NCBI RefSeq assembly: GCF_003112535.1
Contig: NZ_BEWA01000030.1
Location: 113,890 to 177,889, forward strand
From: Streptomyces rishiriensis
GTDB taxonomy: Bacteria > Actinomycetota > Actinomycetes > Streptomycetales > Streptomycetaceae
Direction: 5' to 3'
Length of the DNA: 64,000 bases
How positions within the stretch are numbered: the stretch's first letter is position 1; each line of letters begins with the position of its first letter. The position numbers were made by a program, and so were the translations under genes. Shown piece after piece: positions 17,388-27,621 of this stretch. Under the pieces are notes generated by a model. That model did no database searches. It had not been told where the DNA came from and saw only the letters and a program-made list of their open reading frames with translations.

Positions 17388-19508
17388 CTACGCGTCGATC
17401 CTGGACCGGTCCAGCGTGGCCGCGGAGCTGGAGATGAACTCCTTGCGCGGCGCCACATCGTTGCCCATGAGCAGGTCGAAGACCTGCTCGGCGGCCTCCA
17501 GGTCGGAGAGGTTGATGCGTCGCAGGGTGCGATGACGCGGGTCCATCGTCGTCTCGGCCAGCTGATCGGCGTCCATCTCGCCCAGACCCTTGTAGCGCTG
17601 GATGGAGTCCTTGTACCTCACGCCCTTGCTCTGGAACTCCATGAGCCTGTCGCGCAGCTCCCGGTCCGAGTACGTGTACACGTACCTGTCCTGGCCCTTC
17701 TTGGGCTGGACCAGCTCGATGCGGTGCAGCGGCGGCACCGCGGCGAACACCCGGCCCGACTCGACCATGGGCCGCATGTAGCGATGGAACAGCGTCAGCA
17801 ACAGCGTCCGGATGTGGGAACCGTCCACATCGGCGTCGGTCATCATGATGATCTTGCCGTAACGGGCCGCATCGATGTCGAAGGTCCGCCCGGAGCCCGC
17901 CCCTATGACCTGGATGATCGCCCCGCACTCGGCGTTCTTCAGCATGTCGGTCACGGACGACTTCTGGACGTTGAGGATCTTGCCCCGGATCGGCAGCAGC
18001 GCCTGGAACTCGGAGTTGCGGGCCAGCTTCGCCGTACCGAGCGCCGAGTCGCCCTCGACGATGAACAGTTCGCTGCGCTCGACGTCGTCGCTGCGGCAGT
18101 CGGCCAGCTTGGCGGGCAGGGACGAGGACTCCAGCGCCGTCTTGCGACGCTGTGCGTCCTTGTGCTGCCGCGCCGCGATACGCGTGCGCGCGGCGGCGAC
18201 CGCCTTCTCCATCACGACCCGCGCCTGAGCGGCCGCGTCGCGCTTGGTGGAGGTCAGGAACGCCTTCAGCTCCCTGGAGATCACGGTGTTCACGATGCGC
18301 CGGGCCGCCGAGGTGCCCAGGACCTCCTTGGTCTGACCCTCGAACTGGGGTTCGGCCAGGCGCACGGTGACGACGGCCGTCAGACCCTCCAGCGCGTCGT
18401 CCTTGACGATGTCGTCCTCCGCGACGCGCAGCAGCTTCTTGGCCCGCAGCACCTCGTTCATCGTCTTGGCCACGGCCTGCTCGAACCCGGCGACATGGGT
18501 GCCGCCCTTGGGCGTGGCGATGATGTTGACGAACGACCGCAGCGTCGTGTCGTAACCGGTCCCCCAGCGCAGCGCCACATCCACGCCGAGCTCGCGGGTG
18601 ACCTCGGTCGGGGTCATCTGCCCGTGCTCGTCCAGGACCGGCACCGTCTCCTTGAACGTGCCCTGGCCGGTGAGGCGCAGGACGTCGCAGACCGGCTTGT
18701 CGGCGGCCAGGTACTCGCAGAACTCGCTGATGCCGCCGTCGAAACGGAAGGACTCCTCGCCCTTGCTGCCGCCCTCACCGAGCCCGTACTCGTCGCGCAC
18801 GACGATGGTCAGGCCCGGCACCAGGAACGCCGTCTGGCGGGCGCGCTGATGGAGGTTCTCCAGGGAGAGCTTGGCGTCCTTGAGGAAGATCTGACGGTCG
18901 GCCCAGTACCGCACGCGCGTGCCGGAGCGGTTCTTGGCGACCCGCTTGACCTTGCGCAGGCCGCCGGTCTCGAACGTGGCGTCCGGACCGATCGCGGCGA
19001 AGGAGCCCGGGACACCTCGCCGGAAGCTGATCGCGTGCGTGTGGCCACTGCGGTCCACCTCGACGTCGAGCCGGGCGGACAGGGCGTTGACCACGGAGGC
19101 GCCGACGCCGTGCAGGCCGCCGGAGGCGGCGTACGAGCCGCCGCCGAACTTGCCGCCGGCGTGCAGCTTGGTCATGACGACCTCGACGCCGGACAGACCG
19201 GTCTTGGGCTCGACGTCGACGGGGATGCCACGACCGTTGTCACGGACCTCCACCGAGGCGTCGTCGTGGAGGATCACCTCGATGTGGTCGCAGTAACCGC
19301 CCAGGGCCTCGTCGACGGAGTTGTCGATGATCTCCCACAGGCAGTGCATCAGACCACGGCTGTCGGTCGAGCCGATGTACATACCCGGGCGCTTCCGCAC
19401 GGCCTCGAGGCCTTCGAGGACGAGCAGGTGCCGCGCGGTGTAATTGGAACCGTCCCGGTCTGCTCCTGCCAGCAGCGCTGTGGACGGCACGGACATTTCG
19501 GCGGTCAC
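17388..19508 (-). CDS. parE: Topoisomerase IV subunit B
   Basis: 706-residue type IIA ATPase subunit, partner of ParC. GHKL ATPase motifs EIIDNSVDEALGG, DNGRGIPVD and GLHGVGASVVNALS are intact, as are the TOPRIM motifs (EGDSALG and DADVDGSH) and the C-terminal QRYKGLGEM segment. LPIRGKILNVQK rather than PLRGKILNVEK is typical of ParE against GyrB. GTG 19508 is chosen (GAGGAG upstream; VTAEMSVPST); ATG 19496 is possible. The separation of parE from parC by about 15 kb agrees with the streptomycete arrangement. Monocistronic. Confidence 0.93.
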   Translation of the reverse strand: MTAEMSVPSTALLAGADRDGSNYTARHLLVLEGLEAVRKRPGMYIGSTDSRGLMHCLWEIIDNSVDEALGGYCDHIEVILHDDASVEVRDNGRGIPVDVEPKTGLSGVEVVMTKLHAGGKFGGGSYAASGGLHGVGASVVNALSARLDVEVDRSGHTHAISFRRGVPGSFAAIGPDATFETGGLRKVKRVAKNRSGTRVRYWADRQIFLKDAKLSLENLHQRARQTAFLVPGLTIVVRDEYGLGEGGSKGEESFRFDGGISEFCEYLAADKPVCDVLRLTGQGTFKETVPVLDEHGQMTPTEVTRELGVDVALRWGTGYDTTLRSFVNIIATPKGGTHVAGFEQAVAKTMNEVLRAKKLLRVAEDDIVKDDALEGLTAVVTVRLAEPQFEGQTKEVLGTSAARRIVNTVISRELKAFLTSTKRDAAAQARVVMEKAVAAARTRIAARQHKDAQRRKTALESSSLPAKLADCRSDDVERSELFIVEGDSALGTAKLARNSEFQALLPIRGKILNVQKSSVTDMLKNAECGAIIQVIGAGSGRTFDIDAARYGKIIMMTDADVDGSHIRTLLLTLFHRYMRPMVESGRVFAAVPPLHRIELVQPKKGQDRYVYTYSDRELRDRLMEFQSKGVRYKDSIQRYKGLGEMDADQLAETTMDPRHRTLRRINLSDLEAAEQVFDLLMGNDVAPRKEFISSSAATLDRSRIDA

Positions 19509-19952
19509 GCGGTTCGCTCCTCGCTGAATTTCAGTTGGGGCCCTTCGGGGTAAGGGCGCGGCTTGGGTTACCGCCACGAGGGTACCGAGGCCTGGTAGAG
19601 CCGTTGCCACGCCACCCTCGCGTCTGAACTCACACTAGTCCAGCGTCGTATACATGTTCGATCCCTCGATGGAGTGAAGTACATGTCACGTTCCCTTCGA
19701 GGCATGAACCATTTAGGCTCCGGGCACGTCCTCATGAACAAACCGGCAAGCCAGCCGGGAGGACCGGACCCTGACCGACAGCGCGAAACCGTAAGCACCG
19801 AAGACCACGCAATACGGCACATTCGCCGCCAAACGGCAGCAGACGGCCACCTCGGAAAGATTTTTCGAGGAAAAGCCACGAGCGGGAACGTTTTGGGGCT
19901 GGTTGGATGTTGACCCTGGTACGACAGCTCGTCGAGCTAGAGAAGAGGCGAC
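19509..19952. other. Divergent promoter region of parE and the small zinc-ribbon-like gene
   Basis: This 444-base region is less GC-rich than its surroundings and has no supported gene. It should hold the parE promoter on the minus strand and that of the 19953 gene on the plus strand. TTGACC at 19910-19915 could be a -35, and GGGAAC at about 19884 followed 19 bases later by GTT recalls an ECF-type promoter. Neither is convincing. Confidence 0.4.
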
Positions 19953-20183
19953 GTGACTACTGTTCTGACCCCCGCGAGCCCGCTGACGGCCGCTGACCGC
20001 TGCGACCGCTGCGGCGCCCAGGCGTACGTGCGCGTCGTCCTGCTCAGCGGCGGAGAACTGCTCTTCTGCGCCCACCACGGCCGCAAGTTCGAGCCGGAAC
20101 TCAAGAAGATCGCCGCTGAGATACAGGACGAGACGGAGCGGCTGACTACCGTTCCCGTGTCCGCCTCCGAAGAAGAGCGCTGA
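19953..20183 (+). CDS. Small conserved actinobacterial protein (DUF7455-like, probable zinc binding)
   Basis: 76-residue acidic protein. CDRCGAQAYVRV and LLFCAHHGRKF give a CxxC plus C-x-H-H arrangement expected for a small zinc ribbon; the C-terminal half is charged and helical (ELKKIAAEIQDETERL). GTG start at 19953 with GAAGAGG six bases upstream. Conserved next to hrdB/parE in streptomycetes by recall. No known role. Followed by a bidirectional hairpin. Confidence 0.75.
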   Translation: MTTVLTPASPLTAADRCDRCGAQAYVRVVLLSGGELLFCAHHGRKFEPELKKIAAEIQDETERLTTVPVSASEEER

Positions 20184-20226
20184 TCCGACGCGTCGACGAC
20201 GAGCCAGACCGGCACAGGCCGGCGTA

Positions 20227-20262
20227 CGGGCGGCCGTCCCTGCTCCCAGGGGCGGCCGCCCG
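20227..20262. terminator. Bidirectional terminator between the small gene and the protease
   Basis: CGGGCGGCC (20227-20235) pairs with GGCCGCCCG (20254-20262). The two genes converge here. Confidence 0.6.
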
Positions 20263-20314
20263 CTCGTGTGACAACGGCGCGGCCGGGAGCCCGGACCTTG
20301 CCGAGAAGGCCCGC

Positions 20315-21181
20315 TCAGGCGCCGCCAGGGGCCTCGTGGGGGCTTCGGGTGCCGACGTCCCAGTGCAGTGTCCGCAGGGCGTCGGAGACCCGTGTGTAGA
20401 CGCCCGGGCTGTCCGGGCGCCCGCAGCCGCTGCCCCAGGAGACGAGCCCGATGAGGCGGCCCTGCGCGACCAGCGGTCCGCCGCTGTCGCCCTGACAGGC
20501 GTCGGGGCCGCCCCGTGCCTCCCCCGCGCACACCATGCTCCGTGCCTGATAGGTGCCGTCGGTGGACCCGGGGTATGCCCGCTCGCAGAGGGTGTCGGCC
20601 AGGACGTGGACGTGGGCCGCCCGCAGGCTGTGGGCGTACGCGCCGAATCCCGAGGTGTCGCCCCAGCCGTAGACGACCGCGTCCGAGCCCGGCTCGTAGG
20701 CCGTGTCGCCCGCGGCGGCCATGGGGGCGACCGCCGTCGCCGCGAGCGGCTCGGCAAGGCTCAGCACGGCGAAGTCGCCGGCGTTGCTGGAGCTGTCGTA
20801 GCCCGGGTTCACCCAGACGCTGCGCACGGAGATCTCCTGCCCCACGCTCGTGTACAGGTCCGTACGGCCCGCGACGACCTTCAGGTCGGACAACTGCCCC
20901 GGCGACGCTCCGAGGACGTCCTCGCCCATGCAGTGGGCCGCGGTGAGCACGGTGGACCGGCCGACGGCCACGCCTCCGCAGAACTGGCCCGAGCGCGTAC
21001 CTCCGAACCGGTCACGGCTGGACAGGGCGACCACCCACGGCGCCTGGGAGACGTCGATGGGGACACCCCCCAGGACGACGCCGTCGGAGGCTGCCGGGGC
21101 GGCGGAGGCCAACGGTATGGCCATCACCGCGGCCGCCAGGATCAACGGCCGGGACAGCGCCCGGACCAGACAACGACGCAT
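20315..21181 (-). CDS. Secreted trypsin-like serine protease
   Basis: 288-residue S1-family protease. A Sec signal peptide covers residues 1-30 (Arg-rich start, hydrophobic core, ASAAPA). The chymotrypsin triad is complete: His83 in LTAAHC, Asp136 in AGDFAVL and Ser233 in CQGDSGGP, with paired cysteines around them. Trypsin-like specificity is suggested by the Asp in GGPDACQGD. ATG start with GAGGAG six bases upstream. Exported to the medium or cell wall. It sits between hrdB and the small gene but has its own promoter space; any link to hrdB is positional only. Confidence 0.9.
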   Translation of the reverse strand: MRRCLVRALSRPLILAAAVMAIPLASAAPAASDGVVLGGVPIDVSQAPWVVALSSRDRFGGTRSGQFCGGVAVGRSTVLTAAHCMGEDVLGASPGQLSDLKVVAGRTDLYTSVGQEISVRSVWVNPGYDSSSNAGDFAVLSLAEPLAATAVAPMAAAGDTAYEPGSDAVVYGWGDTSGFGAYAHSLRAAHVHVLADTLCERAYPGSTDGTYQARSMVCAGEARGGPDACQGDSGGPLVAQGRLIGLVSWGSGCGRPDSPGVYTRVSDALRTLHWDVGTRSPHEAPGGA

Positions 21182-21260
21182 GCGCGCTCCTCACTCGAAG
21201 TGATCGATGAACACCCAGAGTGATTCAGCGCGCCCGGACCCGCACCCGCGCGCCGACGCC

Positions 21261-21295
21261 GAAGGCCCGGCTCCCTTGAGGGGAGCCGGGCCTTC
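21261..21295 (-). terminator. Strong hairpin terminator of hrdB
   Basis: A 15-bp perfect stem (GAAGGCCCGGCTCCC at 21261-21275, complement at 21281-21295) with a 5-base loop begins 22 bases beyond the hrdB stop. Confidence 0.85.
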
Positions 21296-21316
21296 GACCT
21301 GGTTGAGCCGGGCGAC

Positions 21317-22867
<1,551 letters not shown>

Positions 22868-23340
22868 GAACAACCTCTCGGAACGTTGGAAAACGGCTTC
22901 CGGCCCCGTTCGCAGACGAACAGGAGCCGACCACCGGCCTGGGGATGGGCCGACGGTGCGGGCGGGGGCCGGGAGGATTCACAGCGCCTTGAACGGCGTC
23001 CGTATTCCCTCCGCGGCAGCCACCTCTTAGGTCATCGCGTTGTTTCCACAAGCGTTACGCCCAATCTTCGTGGCCCGAGTCACACCCCGTAAGCATGCAA
23101 AAACGGTCAGACACGGGCAGAGGCGGTCACCCGTGGTGTCTACCCGAGCCTCCGCGGCCGAATCCCCCTTGTGTCCCGACATACATCCCCGACCGAGTCT
23201 CCCCCTGATCTCCCCCTGTCGGCCGTCGGACCCCGCAGGGCCCGTGGCGGGTCCTGCGGGGTCCGGAGAGGGCGGGCGCGTCGCCCGGGGATGACGCGGC
23301 AGGACAGGACGTCCGCGGGCCGTGCCACCCGCGGATGCGG
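22868..23340 (-). promoter_or_regulatory. hrdB leader and promoter region
   Basis: 473 bases without a gene. On the minus strand, GTAAC (23054-23058) and CGATGA (23032-23037) are separated by 16 bases, resembling a promoter for an ECF sigma factor. In S. griseus hrdB is known to be transcribed by the ECF factor ShbA, and this pair is a good candidate for the equivalent site. If so the 5' leader is about 160 bases. Nothing else recognisable between 23060 and 23340. Confidence 0.5.
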
Positions 23341-24228
23341 TCAGTGCTCGCGCGGCGCCGGCACGACGCGCTCCACCTCGGGATGCACGGCGAGCAGCTG
23401 CCGCATGGCCGTCTCGGCGGCGGTCCCGTCGCCCGCGGCGAGCGCGTCGACGATCCTGCCGTGGTGGGAGAGCGACGCGTCGGTGGGGCGCTCGCACCCC
23501 GCGATCGGGCCGCCGGAGACCTGCAGAGCGGAGGACACGATCCCCGAGAGGTGCTCCAGCATGCGGTTGCTCGCGACCTGGATGAGCAGCGAGTGGAACT
23601 CGGCGTCGGCCCGGGAGTACGTCAGACCGTCGCCCTGCCCCATGGCGTGAGCCATGATCTCGACCATGTCGGAGAGTCGCTGCTGAATGTCGGGTCGCCC
23701 GTGCCCGGCGGCGAGGCGGGCGGCGAGCGGCTCGATCGTCCAGCGCAGCTCGCTCAGCTCGCGACGCTGGTCGTCACGCTGGGGGCCGAAGGCCCGCCAC
23801 TCGATGATGTCCGGGTCGAGAAGGTTCCAGTCGCTCACGGGACGCACACGTGTGCCGACGTTCGGTCGGGCGCTGACCAGGCCCTTGGCCTCGAGGACGC
23901 GCAGCGACTCGCGGACGACGGTGCGGGACACCTCGAACCGCTGGCCGATCTCCTCGGGCACCAGCGGGCGGTCGGCTCCCAGGTCGCCCGAGACGATCAT
24001 CTGGCCGAGCTGCTGGACGAGTTGGCCGTGCAGTCCGCGTCCGCGGCTGCCCGCAGCGCGGCGCCCCACGCGGCCCAGTTCGGGATCGGCGGACTCCCAG
24101 ACGGGAGCTCCGACGCGGCTGGCGGCGGGGGCCTCGGCGTAGGGGTAGCGGTCGAGTCCGCCCGGGCCGGCCAGACCGGAGTCGGAAGAGCGGGCGGCGG
24201 TCATCATGGTGTGCGCAAGGGTACTCAC
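23341..24228 (-). CDS. whiH: Sporulation regulator WhiH (GntR/FadR family)
   Basis: 295-residue transcription factor. A disordered N-terminal stretch of about 60 residues precedes a GntR winged HTH (LGQMIVSGDLGADRPLVPEEIGQRFEVSRTVVRESLRVLEAKGLVSARPNVGTRVRP), then an all-helical FCD ligand domain (LRWTIEPLAARLAA, DAEFHSLLIQVASNRML, HHGRIVDALAAGD). WhiH acts in sporulation septation of aerial hyphae in Streptomyces, and its gene lies beside hrdB, as here. GTG 24228 gives the expected 295-residue length, with AAGGA just before. The FCD domain implies a small ligand or metal. Confidence 0.9.
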   Translation of the reverse strand: MSTLAHTMMTAARSSDSGLAGPGGLDRYPYAEAPAASRVGAPVWESADPELGRVGRRAAGSRGRGLHGQLVQQLGQMIVSGDLGADRPLVPEEIGQRFEVSRTVVRESLRVLEAKGLVSARPNVGTRVRPVSDWNLLDPDIIEWRAFGPQRDDQRRELSELRWTIEPLAARLAAGHGRPDIQQRLSDMVEIMAHAMGQGDGLTYSRADAEFHSLLIQVASNRMLEHLSGIVSSALQVSGGPIAGCERPTDASLSHHGRIVDALAAGDGTAAETAMRQLLAVHPEVERVVPAPREH

Positions 24229-24391
24229 GGATCCTTTGTCGGCGCTGCCTCCAACTGCCTTGAGGTCTTTGGTGAAAAGCACACGAAAGGGTGATCGCTC
24301 ACCTCGTCGCAATTGACGCCTTATCGGAAAGAAACGGGCTTTCTGTGGGGAGTTGCGCACATGCCAGGACGGGATCGGCCGGGGACGGTCG

Positions 24392-26605
24392 TCACCGGAC
24401 CTTGCTGCGTAGTGTGGTGAGCACATACGCGCACACCAGGGCGGTGAGGGACAAGGTCATTGCCCCGCCGACAGGTTGGGCGATCACGCGTGCCGCGGCC
24501 GCCAGGTACCGCTCTCCCCCGAAGGGCCACTGCACCAGGAGCGTCTCCCGCAACCGCACGGCCAGACCGGCCGCCGTCCGCACGGACGTGCTCCCCACGA
24601 GCTGCTGTACGACGGGCACGACGACCACCGGCACGGCCACCACCGCCGCCAGCCCGGCCGTGGTGGAACGGAAGACACCGGCGGCCAGCACACCGGCCCA
24701 GGCGCAGCCGACCACGAGTGCGAGCCAACCCGCGCTCAGCGCCATCCAGTCGGCGGGAACTCGCGCGAGCTCCCGTCCGTAGACGAGATAGAGCACTTCG
24801 GCGTCGCAGCCCACCGTGAGAAAGGCGAGCATCAGGGCGGTGAAGGCGGCGACGAGGAGCTTGGCGGTGAGCACCCCGAGCCTGCGGGGCACGGTGCCTC
24901 GGTCCGCGGCCAGGGCGGGGTGGCGGAACTCGTCACCGAAGGCCAGCGCGCCGAGCAGCCCGGCGCCGAGCGCCGCCGGCGGGAGCGGCAGATCCACGGG
25001 CCACGCGGCCAGCAGACGTGACTGCCGGGTGTGGCCGGCGTGGGCCAGGAGCAGGGCGGTGAGGGCGGAGACGAGCAGCACGACGGCACCGGTGACGAAG
25101 CCGGTGCTGATCCCGGTGGCGCGGCGGAGTTCGTAACGCAGGGGCCGCAGGGGACCGGGAGCGGAACATACGGAGATGGGGGGCGGCAGGTCCGGCAGGG
25201 CGTCGGGACCGCGCGCGGCGGAGGCCCGCGGGGTGCGCCGGGCGGACGGCAGGACGAGCGGTGCGGCGGCGGGGCGACGCTCCTCCACGGCGAGAGACGC
25301 GGTCGTGGTCGACGCCGCGAGGGCCGAGGAGGTCGCGCTCGGCGCGTCCGGGCTCGCGCCGTCCTCGCCCGCCGCTGCGGGACCGGTCCGGGAGCCGCCC
25401 GCCCCGGCCTGGGAAACGTCCGAAGAAGGCCCCTCCGCCGGCCGGTGCGTCGCGGTCACGGAGAACGGGGCCGGTTCGCTGTCGGACGCCTCCGTCGCGA
25501 CGGCGGCAGCGGCCTTCCGCGCGTCGCCCTCGACACCGGCGCCCTCGGACGACTCCAGGCCGTCCGAACCCTTCGGGAAGACGCCGACGACGGCTCGCTC
25601 GCCGGACGTCGGCCCCGGCTGCGCGGCCCCCGAGAGGCGCGACCCGGCTTCGGCGCACACGGAGAGCGAAGCCCCCGCATCCGTCCCGGCCACCGCGACC
25701 GCCCCGGCCACCGCGTCCGCCCCGGCTCCCGGACCCATGTCCCCTGTCTCGTCGGCCAGTTGATGGACCAGGACGCCGTGCCGGAAAGCCGTCTCACCGA
25801 CGTGGGCGCACGTGCTGCCGTACACGGAGAGCCGGTTGCCGTCCTCCTGCACGACCTCGACCGAGCGTCGTCCGGCCCGGGCCTCCTGGGTGAGCAGGGC
25901 GGCCAGGCGCGCGGCGTGGGGGGTGCGTACAGCCACCCGGGGGCGCAGCCGGGTGCGGGCGAAGTCGGCGGCTTCCTGATCGGCGACGAGCCTGCCCCGG
26001 TCGAGAGTGACGACGCGGTCGGCGGTGCGGGCCGCCTCCTTGGGGTCGGCCGTGGTCGTCAGGACCGTGCCGCCCTGGGCAGCGTGTGCGCGCAGCATGC
26101 CGAACAGCCAACGGCTCTCCCGCCCGGAGAGGCCGTCGGCGGGATCGTCGAGGACGAGAGTGTGCGGATCGGCGAGAAGCGCGCAGGCCAGACCGAGCCG
26201 CCGGTCGACGCCGCGGGAGAGGGCGCCGAGGCGCTCGTCGCGCAGGCTGACCAGACCGACGACCTCCAGCACCTCGTCGGCCCGCCGGACCGGGACGCCG
26301 GCGGCCGCGCACAGCATGCGCAGATGACCGCGGACCGTGCGCGCGGGATGCCCCGGCACATCACCCAGGAGGACGCCGACCTCGCGCGAGGGCTGCGCGA
26401 TGCGGTGCAGGGGGCGGCCTCTGAAGTAGGCGAGGCCACGGCCCTGTTGGAGTTCGAGCATCAGTCTCAGCACGGTGGTCTTGCCCGCGCCCGGCGCCCC
26501 GAGCAGCACGGTGACGCGGCCCGCGCGCGCCTCGAAGGAGACGTCGTCGACGGCGGGCGGAAGCGCCTTGCGGGAATTGCTGGTCAGTCCGAAGGCCTGG
26601 ATCAC
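24392..26605 (-). CDS. ABC-type ATPase-permease fusion with decayed catalytic motifs
   Basis: 737-residue protein. Residues about 1-270 form an ABC ATPase domain, about 270-480 a low-complexity Ala/Gly/Ser/Glu linker, and about 490-737 a membrane domain of six hydrophobic segments. Walker A is good (GAPGAGKT, 36-43) and the signature reads LSRGVDRRLG. However, the Walker B glutamate is Asp (LVLDDPADGLS) and the H-loop His is missing (LTTTADPKEAA), so hydrolysis may be weak or absent. GTG 26605 fits the common N-terminus (VIQAFGLTS); TTG 26614 is in frame. Substrate unknown. It lies between whiH and the NrtR-like gene with no partner subunit. Confidence 0.8.
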   Translation of the reverse strand: MIQAFGLTSNSRKALPPAVDDVSFEARAGRVTVLLGAPGAGKTTVLRLMLELQQGRGLAYFRGRPLHRIAQPSREVGVLLGDVPGHPARTVRGHLRMLCAAAGVPVRRADEVLEVVGLVSLRDERLGALSRGVDRRLGLACALLADPHTLVLDDPADGLSGRESRWLFGMLRAHAAQGGTVLTTTADPKEAARTADRVVTLDRGRLVADQEAADFARTRLRPRVAVRTPHAARLAALLTQEARAGRRSVEVVQEDGNRLSVYGSTCAHVGETAFRHGVLVHQLADETGDMGPGAGADAVAGAVAVAGTDAGASLSVCAEAGSRLSGAAQPGPTSGERAVVGVFPKGSDGLESSEGAGVEGDARKAAAAVATEASDSEPAPFSVTATHRPAEGPSSDVSQAGAGGSRTGPAAAGEDGASPDAPSATSSALAASTTTASLAVEERRPAAAPLVLPSARRTPRASAARGPDALPDLPPPISVCSAPGPLRPLRYELRRATGISTGFVTGAVVLLVSALTALLLAHAGHTRQSRLLAAWPVDLPLPPAALGAGLLGALAFGDEFRHPALAADRGTVPRRLGVLTAKLLVAAFTALMLAFLTVGCDAEVLYLVYGRELARVPADWMALSAGWLALVVGCAWAGVLAAGVFRSTTAGLAAVVAVPVVVVPVVQQLVGSTSVRTAAGLAVRLRETLLVQWPFGGERYLAAAARVIAQPVGGAMTLSLTALVCAYVLTTLRSKVR

Positions 26606-26722
26606 CCGAAGCAAGATAGCGCGCTATGTCCGTTTTTTCCGTTCACCGCACGGTCGGGCGCGCAAGCGTGCCCGGCCTGCCGTGCACCGCTCCCGCGCGC
26701 GGGTCTCCGCGGCGGTCCGCTG

Positions 26723-27481
26723 TCAGACCTCGGGCCGCAGCATCGGCGGGTTGAGCAGCGTCGCGCCGCCCGCGCGGAAGAGCTGGGCGGGGCGGCCGCC
26801 CTGCCTGGTGGTGGTGCCGCCGGTGGGGACCAGGAAGCCGGGCGTGCCCGTCACCTTGCGGTGGAAGTTGCGCGGGTCGAGTGCCACGCCCCACACCGCC
26901 TCGTACACGCGGCGCAGTTCGCCGACCGTGAACTCCGTGGGGCAGAACGCGGTCGCGAGGGACGAGTACTCGATCTTGGAGCGGGCTCGTTCCACCCCGT
27001 CCGCGAGGATCTGCGCATGATCGAAGGCGAGCGGCGCCTCCGTCCCGCCGTCGCGGCCGTGTCCTCCCTGCTCCAGCAGTTCCTCGACGGGCGCCCAGCG
27101 CGCGTTGCTGGCGTCGCCGCCCGCTCGCGGAGCCGGGAGGTCCGGGGCGAGCGCCAGGTGCGCGACGCTGACGACGCGCATCCGGGGGTCGCGCCCGGGG
27201 TCGCCGTAGGTGGCGAGCTGCTCCAGGTGGGCGCCGTTGTCCTGGGCGGAGGCCGAGGCATCGTGGGCGTGCAGACCGGTCTCCTCGGCCAGTTCACGCG
27301 CCGCGGCCTGCGTCAGGTCCTCGTCGGCCCGCACGAAGCCGCCGGGCAGCGCCCATCGCCCCTTGTAGGGCGACTCACCCCTGCGCACCGCCAGCGCGCA
27401 CAGGGCGTGACGGCGCACGGTCAGCACGACCAGGTCCACGGTGACGGCGAAAGGCGGAAAGGCTGACGGGTCGTAGGGCAT
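26723..27481 (-). CDS. NrtR-like Nudix regulator (ADP-ribose responsive)
   Basis: 252-residue protein combining an N-terminal Nudix domain with a C-terminal winged HTH (CPTEFTVGELRRVYEAVWGVALDPRNFHRKV), the layout of NrtR repressors of NAD metabolism. The Nudix box follows GX5EX7REUXEEXGU exactly (GGFVRADEDL..RELAEETGL), so catalytic activity on ADP-ribose or a related nucleotide may persist, unlike many NrtR proteins. ATG 27481 is used although its ribosome site is weak. No NAD genes are adjacent, so targets are distant or different. Confidence 0.8.
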   Translation of the reverse strand: MPYDPSAFPPFAVTVDLVVLTVRRHALCALAVRRGESPYKGRWALPGGFVRADEDLTQAAARELAEETGLHAHDASASAQDNGAHLEQLATYGDPGRDPRMRVVSVAHLALAPDLPAPRAGGDASNARWAPVEELLEQGGHGRDGGTEAPLAFDHAQILADGVERARSKIEYSSLATAFCPTEFTVGELRRVYEAVWGVALDPRNFHRKVTGTPGFLVPTGGTTTRQGGRPAQLFRAGGATLLNPPMLRPEV

Positions 27482-27621
27482 GCGGTGATCATAGTCGTCT
27501 CCCTGACGATAAACACTCCTTTCGCCGGTCGCATCGATGCCTGATCCGCTGCCGTCCAGCACGGCCATCGCCGTTCGGGCTGCCGTCCGCCCTGCTCCAC
27601 GTCGTCCGAGGTCACATGGGT

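Noticed and set aside
17532..19553. Long plus-strand open frame opposite parE
   Set aside because: Antisense shadow of a clear topoisomerase gene.
19674..19913. 79-codon plus-strand frame upstream of the small zinc-ribbon-like gene
   Set aside because: Atypical codon use, no ribosome site, and it occupies the expected promoter region.
20881..21066. Small minus-strand frames inside the trypsin-like gene
   Set aside because: Out-of-frame shadows with no start signals.
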